Assembly: GCA_947503245.1 (NCBI GenBank)
Contig: CANNCV010000002.1
Coordinates: 372,001 to 436,000 of the forward strand
DNA from: an uncultured Sphingomonadaceae bacterium
GTDB taxonomy: Bacteria; Pseudomonadota; Alphaproteobacteria; Sphingomonadales; Sphingomonadaceae
Length of the DNA stretch: 64,000 nt
Reading direction: 5' to 3'
Within the stretch, counting starts at the first letter, position 1. Every line of letters starts with the position of its first letter. A program made the position numbers and the translations under genes. The notes beneath the pieces are model-generated. The model ran no database searches, was not told where the DNA came from, and saw only the letters and a program-made list of their open reading frames with translations. Positions 17,365 through 26,272 of the stretch are shown here, in pieces.

Positions 17365-18642
17365 ATGCTCGCCTATAGATTAATAACCGTTAACTTATCC
17401 CGATTCTGGGGCATGTTACGCTATTGGGGCTCGGCAAAGTTGAAATTTCGGCGCGCAAAAAATATCATATATTTACCGGATCGCAGCGCGATACCGGTCC
17501 GCGAAGCGCGCCCACAGCCACGCAAGAAAACACAGCGTCCATCGATAATCAGCCTTTTGTCTTTGCGGGAGAAATTTCTCACTCTTTCGCTATTTGCGGT
17601 CTCCACCTTTTCAGTGATGCAAATCGCTATTGCGCAAAACAGCTATATCAAGCCAGAAATGGTGCAATATAGCGATGCCCGCGAATTATGGTCTGAACGC
17701 AGCCAGGACAATTTCCCAGGTTCCGCCTTTTATTTCTTAGACGAAAGCAATGGCGATTGGATTGACCCTGTAGTGCAACAGGCCAGCATTGGTGCAAATG
17801 GCGGACAAGGCGCACCCTCTTTAACGGCGGATATCAATGCACAAGCTCCATTAGGTTCTGCGCAATTTGGAACTGGTGCAAGTGCCGGAAAGTTCCGCCT
17901 GACGGGGCTAACGAACAGCCAATATCGGGCGCAGCAATGCCTGACCACCGCCATTTATTATGAAGCGGCTCTAGAGCCCGATGCCGGACAACGCGCCGTC
18001 GCACAGGTGATCTTGAACCGCGTTGCCCACCCCAGCTACCCCAAATCGGTGTGCGGCGTCGTTTATCAGGGTTCCGAACGTTCAACCGGTTGTCAGTTCA
18101 GCTTTACCTGTGACGGGTCATTACGGCGCAAACCCAATGGCTTTTATTGGAAACGGGCGCGCAAAGTTGCCACTGCAATGTTGGCAGGAGAGGTTTCCAT
18201 TCCCGCAGGTCTGGCCACCCATTATCACACCAGTGACATTCGCCCCTATTGGGCCCCTAGCCTAAATTTCCTAGGCACTATCGGCAATCATCGCTTCTAC
18301 AAATGGCGCGGTGCAGCAGGCAAAAAGAGCGCTTTCTCGCAAAGGTATAGCGGCAGTGAACCCCTGCCCGGCCCCTATCTACGTAAAGTAGCTGCTGGCA
18401 AAGCCAAGGCTGCAGACCCAGTCGCTCTGGCCAAATCCTATGAAGATGCAATGGCGCTTAGCAAGCAAGCACAAAACACAGCGCCAAAGGCCGAAAGCAA
18501 TGCGTCAGCAGCATCTGCCCGTCAGCCAGCCCTGAATGCGCAGCCGCCAGTGCGTAATGATGCGATTGGCAAAGCTGCAAATTCAGGCGATGTTCTCCCG
18601 CAATATCGCGAATCTGGACAATGGATAAACCCGCCTAACTAG
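17365..18642 (+). CDS. SleB-type cell wall hydrolase (Hydrolase_2)
   Basis: Peptidoglycan hydrolase of the SleB/CwlJ (Hydrolase_2) family, expected to cleave glycan strands in the periplasm. The domain is at about residues 190-320 of 425: LTTAIYYEAALEPDAGQRAV includes the conserved Glu. It is followed by AQVILNRV, ASERSTGCQFSFTCDGS-like cysteine-containing segments (GCQFSFTCDG), and ATHYHT. A basic N-terminus and a hydrophobic stretch near residues 70-90 suggest a membrane anchor or uncleaved signal. The C-terminus is Ala/Gln-rich and disordered. The start is uncertain: the ATG at 17365 or at 17413, neither with a strong ribosome site. A TTAA-N6-TTAAC motif at about 17380-17394 lies between them and could be a CtrA-like site if the later start is used. 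Confidence 0.85.
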   Translation: MLAYRLITVNLSRFWGMLRYWGSAKLKFRRAKNIIYLPDRSAIPVREARPQPRKKTQRPSIISLLSLREKFLTLSLFAVSTFSVMQIAIAQNSYIKPEMVQYSDARELWSERSQDNFPGSAFYFLDESNGDWIDPVVQQASIGANGGQGAPSLTADINAQAPLGSAQFGTGASAGKFRLTGLTNSQYRAQQCLTTAIYYEAALEPDAGQRAVAQVILNRVAHPSYPKSVCGVVYQGSERSTGCQFSFTCDGSLRRKPNGFYWKRARKVATAMLAGEVSIPAGLATHYHTSDIRPYWAPSLNFLGTIGNHRFYKWRGAAGKKSAFSQRYSGSEPLPGPYLRKVAAGKAKAADPVALAKSYEDAMALSKQAQNTAPKAESNASAASARQPALNAQPPVRNDAIGKAANSGDVLPQYRESGQWINPPN

Positions 18643-18681
18643 GCCTTTATCCCGTCAAAATTTGGCCTATATTCCTATCAT

Positions 18682-18710
18682 GGTTAACGAAATTACGCTT
18701 TGGTTTAACC
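18682..18710. promoter_or_regulatory. Inverted repeat upstream of the 18756 gene
   Basis: GGTTAA (18682-18687) and TTAACC (18705-18710) form a perfect 6-bp inverted repeat with a 17-bp spacer, 45 bp before the next start codon. The half-sites resemble the TTAACC core of CtrA sites, but the spacing is not the canonical TTAA-N7-TTAA. Confidence 0.3.
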
Positions 18711-18755
18711 ACTATGCGCAAGGCAGCTTTATCCTTTTTCGTATAATTCGGGCTT

Positions 18756-19133
18756 ATGGAAAAGCCATATTCAGCATATCAGGGCCATAATACACCCTGC
18801 CCTATACGCAGTGATGATAGCGCGCATATTGCTCAATCTATGTGCCATTATGACGCTGCAAATGACAATCAGCCCGATACCCAATCACAAACTGATTATG
18901 CGCACAATGTGCTGGACAATGCCATTATAGTAGCTGCCATAAGACTGTTTGCAGAACATGGTCTGAACAGCGCTGAGCATGCCCTACACAATGCCGAACG
19001 CTGCTTTTGGGCCGATGACTCTCTCGGTCACAAATGGTGGATGGCTATATCGCATCAACTGGATTGTAAGCTCGTTGCTCTTCATCAAGAGCATGAAAGC
19101 GACCGAAAGTCTGTAACAGGAGAATTTGCTTAA
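18756..19133 (+). CDS. Conserved hypothetical protein, sphingomonad type
   Basis: A 125-aa soluble protein with no signal peptide. The C-terminal two thirds has a helical pattern, AIRLFAEHGLNSAEHALHNA followed by a WWMAISHQLDCKL block. This resembles small uncharacterised proteins of sphingomonads, in which an LFAxHGL segment precedes a conserved Trp region. The first 45 residues are His/Asp/Gln-rich and probably disordered. It lies between the cell wall hydrolase and the GGDEF-EAL gene, all on the plus strand but with separate intergenic gaps, so co-transcription is not evident. Function unknown. Confidence 0.6.
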   Translation: MEKPYSAYQGHNTPCPIRSDDSAHIAQSMCHYDAANDNQPDTQSQTDYAHNVLDNAIIVAAIRLFAEHGLNSAEHALHNAERCFWADDSLGHKWWMAISHQLDCKLVALHQEHESDRKSVTGEFA

Positions 19134-19286
19134 TATAGCATATGTTGCGGATTGACGGGGGAATAAGACGTCTGAGCACAACAAGCGGGATAAAAAACCT
19201 TCGAAAGAAATTAAATTTATTGTGAAGGTGCCGTTAACCAAAAGCACAGATATCTATGAGATACCGATCTCAAGAAGGAGTGCGAT

Positions 19287-21236
19287 ATTAGTAGCAAAGC
19301 ATCTCGGCTTAATGGAGTTTTTGGATCCGACCCGCTAAATGATCGGGTACGGCATGCCTTGATATCCACATTATACACGTCGCCCCTATCTTTGACATTG
19401 GGCGCGCTCTGTGGTGCTTTGGCGTGCCTTTTCATAGCTTTTACTGCCGATAGTGTTGCCATAAATATTGGCGCCTGCATCCTGAGCATTGTTGTTATTT
19501 TTCGCATTGTCACTGCTTATGCTTTCGATTCCAAAATTCGCAATCGAGGTTCACGCAATCTTGAACTGATTTATGAATCAGGGGCATGGGCATATGCTCT
19601 TTCTTTAGGCTCAGTTGCTGGCCTTACTATATTATACGCTGCTGATGTTAGTCTGCACGTTCTGGCTGCAGCCAATGCCATTGGCTATGCCGCTGGTATA
19701 TCCGGCCGCAATGCTGGGCGTCCTGTTATCGCCATTGGCCAAACCGTTCTAACAACATTGCCGCTTGCCATATGTTTGGTCCTTGAAGGTTCGCCAAGCT
19801 ATATTGTGCTTAGCATCTGTATCACACTGTTCATCGTTGCGCTGATAGGCATAACCATCAATACCTTTGCCATTATTCGCGACAGCTTTGACGCCGCCGA
19901 GCAAAATGCCAAGCTGGCTGAAAAAATGCGCAGCTATGCCCGCACAGATATTGTTACCGGCCTTTTGAACCGCGCAGGGCTGAACGGCCATTTGATTAAA
20001 ATGTTCGCGCAAAAGGATAATAGGGACAATATCGGTGTCTTCTGGCTCGACCTTGACCGGTTTAAAGAAGTGAATGATACACTGGGCCACCCTGTCGGCG
20101 ACCGTCTGTTGGTTGAGACTGCGAAACGTTTGCGCACCCTGTGCAAAGATGACATTGTTGCGCGCTTTGGCGGCGATGAATTTGTGGTTGTGACCCAAGA
20201 TAAAGATCGCCGCGAAATGGAAGCCATTGCGCAAAATATCTTGAAAGAGCTGACACGCCCCATACGTTTGGATGGACACAGATTGTCGATCAGCGTTTCT
20301 ATTGGCATCGCGGTCATGCCGGAAAATGGCAGTGATATCGATACCATCATGCAAAATGCCGACCTCGCACTTTATCACAGCAAGGTGAACGGCCGGAACC
20401 AATATAGCTTCTTTGCCAATGCCATGAACCGCGATTTAATGTTCCGGCGCGAGATAGAAAGCGAATTGCGTGAGGCCATTAACGAAGACCAATTGGAAGT
20501 CCATTATCAACCCATTGTTGACCTTGCGACCAATGAAGTACGCGCTTTTGAAGCGTTAGTCCGTTGGAAGCACCCGACAAAAGGCGATTTGTCACCAGCA
20601 GATTTCATTCCGATCGCAGAGGATACGGGGCTGATAATTACGCTTGGTAACTGGATCACAGCGCGTGCCTGCGAAGCAGCGGCGCAATGGCCTGAACATA
20701 TCTCGGTTTGTGTAAACGTATCGCCCGTCCAGATGAAAGCGCCGGGCGCATCATTGGGCATTTTGCGGGCTATTAAAGATGCTGGCATCAGCCCGCAGCG
20801 GCTGGAGCTAGAGATTACGGAAACAGTCTTCATGGACGAAGATGACACCATTACTCACTTTATAGACACTTTGCAGGTTGAAGGCATCAAACTGGCTCTG
20901 GACGATTTCGGAACCGGCTATTCTTCACTATCCTATTTGCAAAGCTATAATTTCAGCAAGATCAAGGTCGACCAATCTTTCGTTAGTGGGCCAAGTGCTG
21001 GCTCAAAGTCTGATGCCATTATCCGCGCAGTGGCAGAATTGGCCAAAACGCTGGAAATGGAGATTGTTGCAGAAGGTATTGAAACACCTAGCCATGCTGC
21101 ATCAGTTGCCGCGGCCGGCTGCACCCAAGGTCAGGGCTTTCTGTACAGCAAAGCTATGCCAGCAGATCAGGCCTGCCGTTTGGTTACATCGGGCGATCCG
21201 CTATTTTCAGAGCCATTGTCCGTCGCGTTTAATTGA
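19287..21236 (+). CDS. Membrane GGDEF-EAL cyclic-di-GMP enzyme
   Basis: Bifunctional c-di-GMP signalling protein: N-terminal membrane segments (about residues 35-185), then a diguanylate cyclase domain with intact GGDEF at 295-299. A phosphodiesterase domain follows, with EAL at 422-424 and the catalytic loops NVSPVQ, EITETVF, DDFGTGYSSL and KVDQSFV intact. No RxxD inhibitory site precedes GGDEF (the position reads CKDD). The start appears to be a rare ATT at 19287: AAGGAG lies six bases upstream and the coding continues naturally as SSKASRLNG. Alternatively TTG at 19359 starts a 625-aa form with a poor ribosome site. The 3' end overlaps the convergent crotonase gene by 70 bp. Either activity may dominate in vivo. 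Confidence 0.92.
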   Translation: MSSKASRLNGVFGSDPLNDRVRHALISTLYTSPLSLTLGALCGALACLFIAFTADSVAINIGACILSIVVIFRIVTAYAFDSKIRNRGSRNLELIYESGAWAYALSLGSVAGLTILYAADVSLHVLAAANAIGYAAGISGRNAGRPVIAIGQTVLTTLPLAICLVLEGSPSYIVLSICITLFIVALIGITINTFAIIRDSFDAAEQNAKLAEKMRSYARTDIVTGLLNRAGLNGHLIKMFAQKDNRDNIGVFWLDLDRFKEVNDTLGHPVGDRLLVETAKRLRTLCKDDIVARFGGDEFVVVTQDKDRREMEAIAQNILKELTRPIRLDGHRLSISVSIGIAVMPENGSDIDTIMQNADLALYHSKVNGRNQYSFFANAMNRDLMFRREIESELREAINEDQLEVHYQPIVDLATNEVRAFEALVRWKHPTKGDLSPADFIPIAEDTGLIITLGNWITARACEAAAQWPEHISVCVNVSPVQMKAPGASLGILRAIKDAGISPQRLELEITETVFMDEDDTITHFIDTLQVEGIKLALDDFGTGYSSLSYLQSYNFSKIKVDQSFVSGPSAGSKSDAIIRAVAELAKTLEMEIVAEGIETPSHAASVAAAGCTQGQGFLYSKAMPADQACRLVTSGDPLFSEPLSVAFN

Positions 21237-22204
21237 GCAGGCGCATATTCCGCAGCGTTCTTGGAAATCAATTTGGTTTGCGCTGCAACCAGTCGCTGCA
21301 TCAATCTGATATTATGCTCGCTCAAGCGCAGCGCGGAATCGGCCCATATTTCTACAATATCTTCCAATTCCTGCAGTGTGATGTCCGACGCTCTTGCCAT
21401 GGCTTTGGTGCCGCCGAGCAGACCGTGAAAGCGGCGGCGCTCACGCTTGATAATTTTGTCAACCGCTGCCTTGCCCTCGCCTTTATTAAACAAAGCATGG
21501 ACCAGACCCATGTCATATAGCTGTTCAGCCGTATACGTTTCGCCGCCCATTATCATGCGTTCCGCCATGGCAGTGCCAATTTTGCGTGAAAGGAAGCTGT
21601 GTGCACCCATGCCGGGGAAGAGGCCAAACATACTCTCCGGCAAGCCGAATTTTGCTCCGCGCTCTGCGGCAATTATGTCAAACGACAATAATGCCTCAAA
21701 GCCGCCGCCCAGCGCGTCACCCTCAACCAGACCAATTGTCATCATGGGAAGGTCTAGCGAGAGGAAGTTACGGTGCAAAATCTGCACGCATTGCCAGCCA
21801 TAATCGACCAAAGCATCGCGGTCATTATCGTGGATGCAATCGACAAAGAAATCCAGATCCCCGCCATAGCAGAATACGCCGGGAAACCGCGAGCCCAAGA
21901 CCAGAAAATCAAGCGGCAATTTATCTGGTCCAAAGCTGCTTTCTATGCCTCTTTGCCAGCGTTTGAAATCGTGCAGCAGCGATGCGGTAAAGCTCGGACG
22001 CCCTTTAGGCTTCATGAATGTCCATAAGGTGCTTTGTTCTGCACTATATAGACAGTCCAGCTCTTTCATTTGAAAAAGTTCTGGCGCTATTTTCAGCCGT
22101 TGCTCGGCAGATTGGGCTAGCTTATCAAGTGCGGCCTTGGGCTCGCCATCTTCAGCAGCGGACCAGTTCTCAAGCTCGACTTTCCCACTTTGCATTCCGT
22201 CCAT
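21167..22204 (-). CDS. RpfF-like crotonase, possible DSF synthase
   Basis: Crotonase-fold protein of about 345 aa that resembles RpfF, the synthase of diffusible signal factor fatty acids (an acyl-ACP thioesterase/dehydratase). Shared blocks are YGGDLDFF, GDALGGGFEALLS, GLPESMFGLFPGMGAHSF and YTAEQLYDMGLV. Glu170 and Glu190 occupy the two catalytic positions and are 20 residues apart, as in Xanthomonas RpfF (Glu141/Glu161). The N-terminal ~80 residues and the charged C-terminal tail are extra. ATG 22204 is used; GTG 22210 and ATG 22195 are alternatives. The gene converges on and overlaps the c-di-GMP gene. DSF production is inference; no RpfC or RpfG gene is in the window. Confidence 0.75.
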   Translation of the reverse strand: MDGMQSGKVELENWSAAEDGEPKAALDKLAQSAEQRLKIAPELFQMKELDCLYSAEQSTLWTFMKPKGRPSFTASLLHDFKRWQRGIESSFGPDKLPLDFLVLGSRFPGVFCYGGDLDFFVDCIHDNDRDALVDYGWQCVQILHRNFLSLDLPMMTIGLVEGDALGGGFEALLSFDIIAAERGAKFGLPESMFGLFPGMGAHSFLSRKIGTAMAERMIMGGETYTAEQLYDMGLVHALFNKGEGKAAVDKIIKRERRRFHGLLGGTKAMARASDITLQELEDIVEIWADSALRLSEHNIRLMQRLVAAQTKLISKNAAEYAPAQLNATDNGSENSGSPDVTKRQA

Positions 22205-22221
22205 GACCACGCCCCTGTGTT

Positions 22222-22245
22222 ATGATGAAAATTTTATATCATCAT
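22222..22245. promoter_or_regulatory. Inverted repeat upstream of the RpfF-like gene
   Basis: ATGATGA (22222-22228) and TCATCAT (22239-22245) are perfect 7-bp inverted arms around a 10-bp AT spacer, 18 bp before the minus-strand start at 22204. This is an operator-like arrangement or an mRNA hairpin near the start. The binding protein is unknown. Confidence 0.35.
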
Positions 22246-22476
22246 CACGGTCATATTTGCAAAATCATTAACCCTAAATTAGCAATTTTTATTCGTATCT
22301 GAAATATTGTTGTAGGATAATCACAACATAACCATCATTTATTAGCCGAAACTACTATGGCACAGCGTGTAATATCCCCAATTGTTGCAAATTATGCAGG
22401 CTTAAGGTCCATTTTTTCATCAAATGGATGATTTCGATTGTTACGATATGGATGCGCTTGTTACGCCATAGCAATG

Positions 22477-23796
22477 CTATTTGCCTTGAAAGTTTGGCGG
22501 CCTTTTCTCCAATATCGCGTCAACCGCCTCTCTGTGGTCATCCATCTGCTGCAACACGCCCTGCCATATAGCAGCCTGATCAAGATGTTCCTTCAACGTC
22601 ACGTCACGCGCATCTTTGAGCAATCGTTTGGATTTGCGAATGGCTATTGGCGGATATTGGACAATTTGCTGCGCCAATTCCATCGCGCGATCCAAAAGCT
22701 TAGCAGGTTCCAGTGTCTCGGAAACCAGACCATAATCCTGCGCCTTGGCTGCGTTTATAAACTCACCGGTAAGCAGCATCTGGCTGGCCCGCGCCATGCC
22801 GACAATTCTGGGCAATAACCACGCCCCGCCATCGCCCGGAATAATCCCGACACGCAGGAAGCTCTCCGCAAAGGTCGCATCATCCGCTGCGATACGGATA
22901 TCGCACATACAAGCAAGATCACAACCTGCGCCAATGGCATGGCCATTAACCGCAGCAATAACCGGAACCGACATTGCATCCATGGTGTTGGGAATGCGTT
23001 GAATATGGGTGCGGTACCAATTTTCCAGCTCAAGCGGGCTCATCCCTTGATCCGCCGTCAACGCTTTGATCTGCTTGATATTTCCGCCCGAACAAAAGCT
23101 CGCCCCTGCGCCTGTCAATATAACGCAGGAAATATCAGGGTCGTTATCCGCTCTTTGCAAGGCATCAACCAATGCGGCGATAACATTTTCTGCCAATGCA
23201 TTGCGCGTATCAGGGCTGTTCAAAGTGATCGTCGCAATGCGGTCGCTGGAAGAATAGGTCACCACATCGTCGGCCTTACCAATGACAGGCGCAGAAGTTA
23301 CGCCAGCATCCGGCTTTGCGATACGGCGCTTTTTATCGGCATAATCACCATTGTGGAACAATAAAGGCGGCTTCTCATCATGTTCATAGCCGACAACTTC
23401 ACCCACAAAGATGATATGATCACCGCCTTCATAATTATAGCGCGTCTTGCAGCGTAACCGGGCCGTACAGCCTTCCAGCAATGGTGGCCCAGCATCGCCA
23501 ATGTCCAGTCCGGCAAATTTATCAGCGCTGCGCGATGCGAAACGGTTGGACAGTGCGTCCTGATCGCTCGCCAATATATGCACATTAAAATCTGCGGCCT
23601 GTTCAAATGCTGGCATAGACCGTGACGATTTGCTGAGCGACCAGAGTATAAGCGGCGGATCCAGCGATACCGAGTTAAAGCTGTTGGCCGTTACGCCTAC
23701 AGGGTTATTATCAGCATCACGCGCTGTAATGATGGTAACGCCAGTAGCAAACTGACCAAGTGCATCGCGATATGTTCGGGGGTCAAAACTGTCCAT
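22477..23796 (-). CDS. Flavin reductase-crotonase fusion protein
   Basis: A single 439-aa reading frame joins two enzyme domains. Residues 1-160 match the FMN-binding split-barrel flavin reductases (HpaC/HsaB type): FATGVTIITARD, GVTANSFNSVSLDPPLILWSL and a C-terminal LLFHNGDY. Residues about 178-439 are an enoyl-CoA hydratase/isomerase (crotonase) domain with GAGASFCSGGNIK and NGHAIGAGCDLACMCDIR. The usual hydratase catalytic Glu positions are not kept (Asp in GCDLA and Phe in ESFLRVG), so hydratase activity is doubtful and an isomerase or other CoA reaction is more likely. Fusion of these families is unusual. A natural pairing would be a flavin-dependent oxygenase pathway acting on CoA esters, but no oxygenase is adjacent. 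Confidence 0.85.
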   Translation of the reverse strand: MDSFDPRTYRDALGQFATGVTIITARDADNNPVGVTANSFNSVSLDPPLILWSLSKSSRSMPAFEQAADFNVHILASDQDALSNRFASRSADKFAGLDIGDAGPPLLEGCTARLRCKTRYNYEGGDHIIFVGEVVGYEHDEKPPLLFHNGDYADKKRRIAKPDAGVTSAPVIGKADDVVTYSSSDRIATITLNSPDTRNALAENVIAALVDALQRADNDPDISCVILTGAGASFCSGGNIKQIKALTADQGMSPLELENWYRTHIQRIPNTMDAMSVPVIAAVNGHAIGAGCDLACMCDIRIAADDATFAESFLRVGIIPGDGGAWLLPRIVGMARASQMLLTGEFINAAKAQDYGLVSETLEPAKLLDRAMELAQQIVQYPPIAIRKSKRLLKDARDVTLKEHLDQAAIWQGVLQQMDDHREAVDAILEKRPPNFQGK

Positions 23797-23898
23797 CCCT
23801 CTGAAATAGGCTGCGTCCTGTATTTATGCAATTCTTGACTTGGCCATCTGTGCCAGTTTTTGCTAGGCTCATAACGGGCAAGCGATAGGGAAGAGCAG

Positions 23899-25026
23899 AT
23901 GTCAACTGAGATAGAGGCCGCCGGGTCGCTGGCTGAAGCCGCTTTGGTGGCGCGCGCAGTAGAAAATGCCAATGATGGATCTGCCAATCAGCAGGTGCAT
24001 GGCGGCAATTGCCTGAATTGCGACACCGCACTTATGGGTAGCCATTGCCATATGTGTGGCCAATCCGTCCATATCCACCGGTCCTTCAGTGCGTTTTGGC
24101 ACGATATCTTACACGGCGTCCTGCATTTCGATGGCAAGTTCTGGAACACATTGCCGCTATTGGCATGGCAGCCCGGCAAGCTGACCCGCCGTTATATCCA
24201 TGGCGAGCGCGCTAAATTCATTTCGCCTATGGCAATCTTCCTGTTCGCGATCTTCATGATGTTCGCTGTCTTCTCTTATGTTGGCTCTCCTGACTTTTCA
24301 CGTGCGTCTGAAGATATAGCGACAGCTACAGGCGGTTCTAATGATACAGAGAAAATGAGGGATGAGCTAGCAGCCAATATTGCCAAATTAGAGGCACAGC
24401 TTGCCGAGGCAGAACCAGATAGCGAACAGGCAAAAAACCTCAGCTCGCAACTGAAAATAGCCAAAACCACTATGAACGGCATAAATTTTGCGACTGGCAA
24501 TATTATAAGCTACCCGGAAATAGCCGAGGAAACGTCTGGACCAGTCGTTATTGGTGCAGAAAATAGCGTTGATACAGGCACAGCATGGTTCGACAATTGG
24601 GCCAATAACGCCCTGCAAAAGGCGAACAGCAACCCTGATCTTCTGCTCTATAAATTGCAATCCAATGGCTATAAATTTGCCTGGCTGCTGATCCCCATAT
24701 CCATACCATTTATCTGGCTAGTGACGATCGGCAATAGGGGTCATAGATTCTATGACCATGCGGTATTCACGACCTATTCGCTGGCCTTTATGTCTATGAT
24801 GTTCATCATATGCGCATTGGCTGTTAAATTTAACATATTACCCGGATTGGTTATCGTCTTTTCAACGCTTTACGCGCCCTTCCATATCTATCGACAGCTA
24901 CGCCATGCCTATAGCCTGTCGCGGTTTAGCGCGATTGTCCGGCTCTGGGTTCTGCTGGTCTTCATCATCATCGCATCAATGATATTTCTGTTTGCTTTGC
25001 TCGCCCTTGGTTTGCTCAGCAGCTAG
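23899..25026 (+). CDS. DUF3667 membrane protein with zinc ribbon
   Basis: A 375-aa inner membrane protein of the DUF3667 family. Near residues 38-54 a CLNC ... CHMCGQ pair of CxxC motifs forms a likely zinc ribbon. It is followed by the family block HDILHGVLHFDGKFWNTL and WQPGKLTRRYIHGERAKFISP, leading into the first membrane helix. A Glu/Ala/Lys-rich segment at about residues 150-195 is probably a coiled coil facing the periplasm or cytoplasm. Three or four membrane helices fill the C-terminal 130 residues. Function is unknown in the family. It is divergent from the fusion gene and convergent with the GST gene (4-bp gap). Confidence 0.85.
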   Translation: MSTEIEAAGSLAEAALVARAVENANDGSANQQVHGGNCLNCDTALMGSHCHMCGQSVHIHRSFSAFWHDILHGVLHFDGKFWNTLPLLAWQPGKLTRRYIHGERAKFISPMAIFLFAIFMMFAVFSYVGSPDFSRASEDIATATGGSNDTEKMRDELAANIAKLEAQLAEAEPDSEQAKNLSSQLKIAKTTMNGINFATGNIISYPEIAEETSGPVVIGAENSVDTGTAWFDNWANNALQKANSNPDLLLYKLQSNGYKFAWLLIPISIPFIWLVTIGNRGHRFYDHAVFTTYSLAFMSMMFIICALAVKFNILPGLVIVFSTLYAPFHIYRQLRHAYSLSRFSAIVRLWVLLVFIIIASMIFLFALLALGLLSS

Positions 25027-25030
25027 ACAA

Positions 25031-26119
25031 TCATTTGGCAATGGTGAGTTGATGGCTGGAAAAGTCCAGCCGAACAGGCAGGGAAAATTGCTGAAATACG
25101 CCGCCATTGACGCGGTTCAGCAGATCGTCAGCCGCGCTTTTCGCGTCGTCATTCAGACTGTGATAAAAATTATGGCAACGCTGATGCATCCATAGGGAAA
25201 ACACACTCGCTGCACGTGCTGCTGTCACCCCTTCCATAGTGAAGGGCGCAAATCCGACAGCTCTGGGCAATTCGCTATCGGCATTGTCGGCAGCCCAATC
25301 GGCCAGCATATCAGAGATATTTTGCAGCCATGGCAGATGCTCGGCCATCATACGGCGTAAGATCGGCAATAATGTCTCTGGCACACTATCATCCGGCAGA
25401 AAGGTGCCTGATAAGGGCGCTGCGACATTGACCATCCGCTCAACCCACTCTGCCACTTTGGGCGCCAGACGCTTCATAATCTCGCCCGATGCTGGGTCTC
25501 TGTATAAATGGGCATATAGCGGGCCTATCAGGCCATAATCGCCAATGCAGGGGCGCGTTCCCAACAGATAATCATGCTCAGCAAAATGTGCATTCAGCTC
25601 AGCCAGTAACGCTTCATAGCTGGCCTCAATCGCTGGTATGCTGGCCTCATTTATACCCAATAACGGGCAAAAGCCCTTAAATGCCTTGCCGCGTTCTTGC
25701 CCGATGGCAAATTGCTCTTCAGCCGTGCCTTCCGGCGCAGCCACCTTGCCAAATTCGGAATAGACCCATTGCTCATTATAGTTCCAGCGATAGTGCATGG
25801 CCGCTATGGTCAGCCATTCATCGCCAAAACTCTCAAACAACAATGCTACAAGGTGCTGCACCGGTGTTTGCGGATATACCGACGGGCCATCAGTGCCACG
25901 CTCATAATGGTCGATAATCTTTGTCGTATCCTGCACGATTGCCCCATCAGCCAGCTGCAAAACAGGAATGACGGGGCGGCCAATCGCGGGAATTATGACA
26001 TCGCGATACACCTCAGGGCGTGACAATTCTTCGCGATAATCAATCCCCTTCCAATCCATATAGGCGCGTGCCTTTCCCGAATAGAGAGACAGGGGAGCAG
26101 CATATAATATATCGGTCAT
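25031..26119 (-). CDS. Glutathione S-transferase family protein
   Basis: A 362-aa cytoplasmic protein with an N-terminal thioredoxin-like GST domain (YAAPLSLYSGKARAYMDWKG, then a cis-Pro region RPVIPVLQLADG and DTTKIIDHYE, residues 1-80). A larger than usual all-helical C-terminal part includes GDYGLIGPLYAHLYRDP. Typical GSTs are 200-230 aa; the extra C-terminal ~130 residues resemble long GST-like proteins of alphaproteobacteria. The start ATG at 26119 has only a weak ribosome site. Substrate is unknown; detoxification or a dehydrogenase-like auxiliary role is possible. Confidence 0.8.
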   Translation of the reverse strand: MTDILYAAPLSLYSGKARAYMDWKGIDYREELSRPEVYRDVIIPAIGRPVIPVLQLADGAIVQDTTKIIDHYERGTDGPSVYPQTPVQHLVALLFESFGDEWLTIAAMHYRWNYNEQWVYSEFGKVAAPEGTAEEQFAIGQERGKAFKGFCPLLGINEASIPAIEASYEALLAELNAHFAEHDYLLGTRPCIGDYGLIGPLYAHLYRDPASGEIMKRLAPKVAEWVERMVNVAAPLSGTFLPDDSVPETLLPILRRMMAEHLPWLQNISDMLADWAADNADSELPRAVGFAPFTMEGVTAARAASVFSLWMHQRCHNFYHSLNDDAKSAADDLLNRVNGGVFQQFSLPVRLDFSSHQLTIAK

Positions 26120-26272
26120 AGGGGCGCCTTATAGTTACGAAAACATAATGAATTGCATGTCTTAGCGCAGAATAGGCGAATAATCATGTTTGAGAACCAC
26201 CCATTTCAAGAAAATGCTTGCATAGTTTTATTTGGCCCATAGCAATGGTGATGTCATCATGGGGGTGAGATA

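Noticed and set aside
17380-17394. CtrA site at TTAATAACCGTTAAC
   Set aside because: The spacer is six rather than seven bases and the site lies inside the longest form of the hydrolase gene, so it is mentioned only as a start-choice clue.
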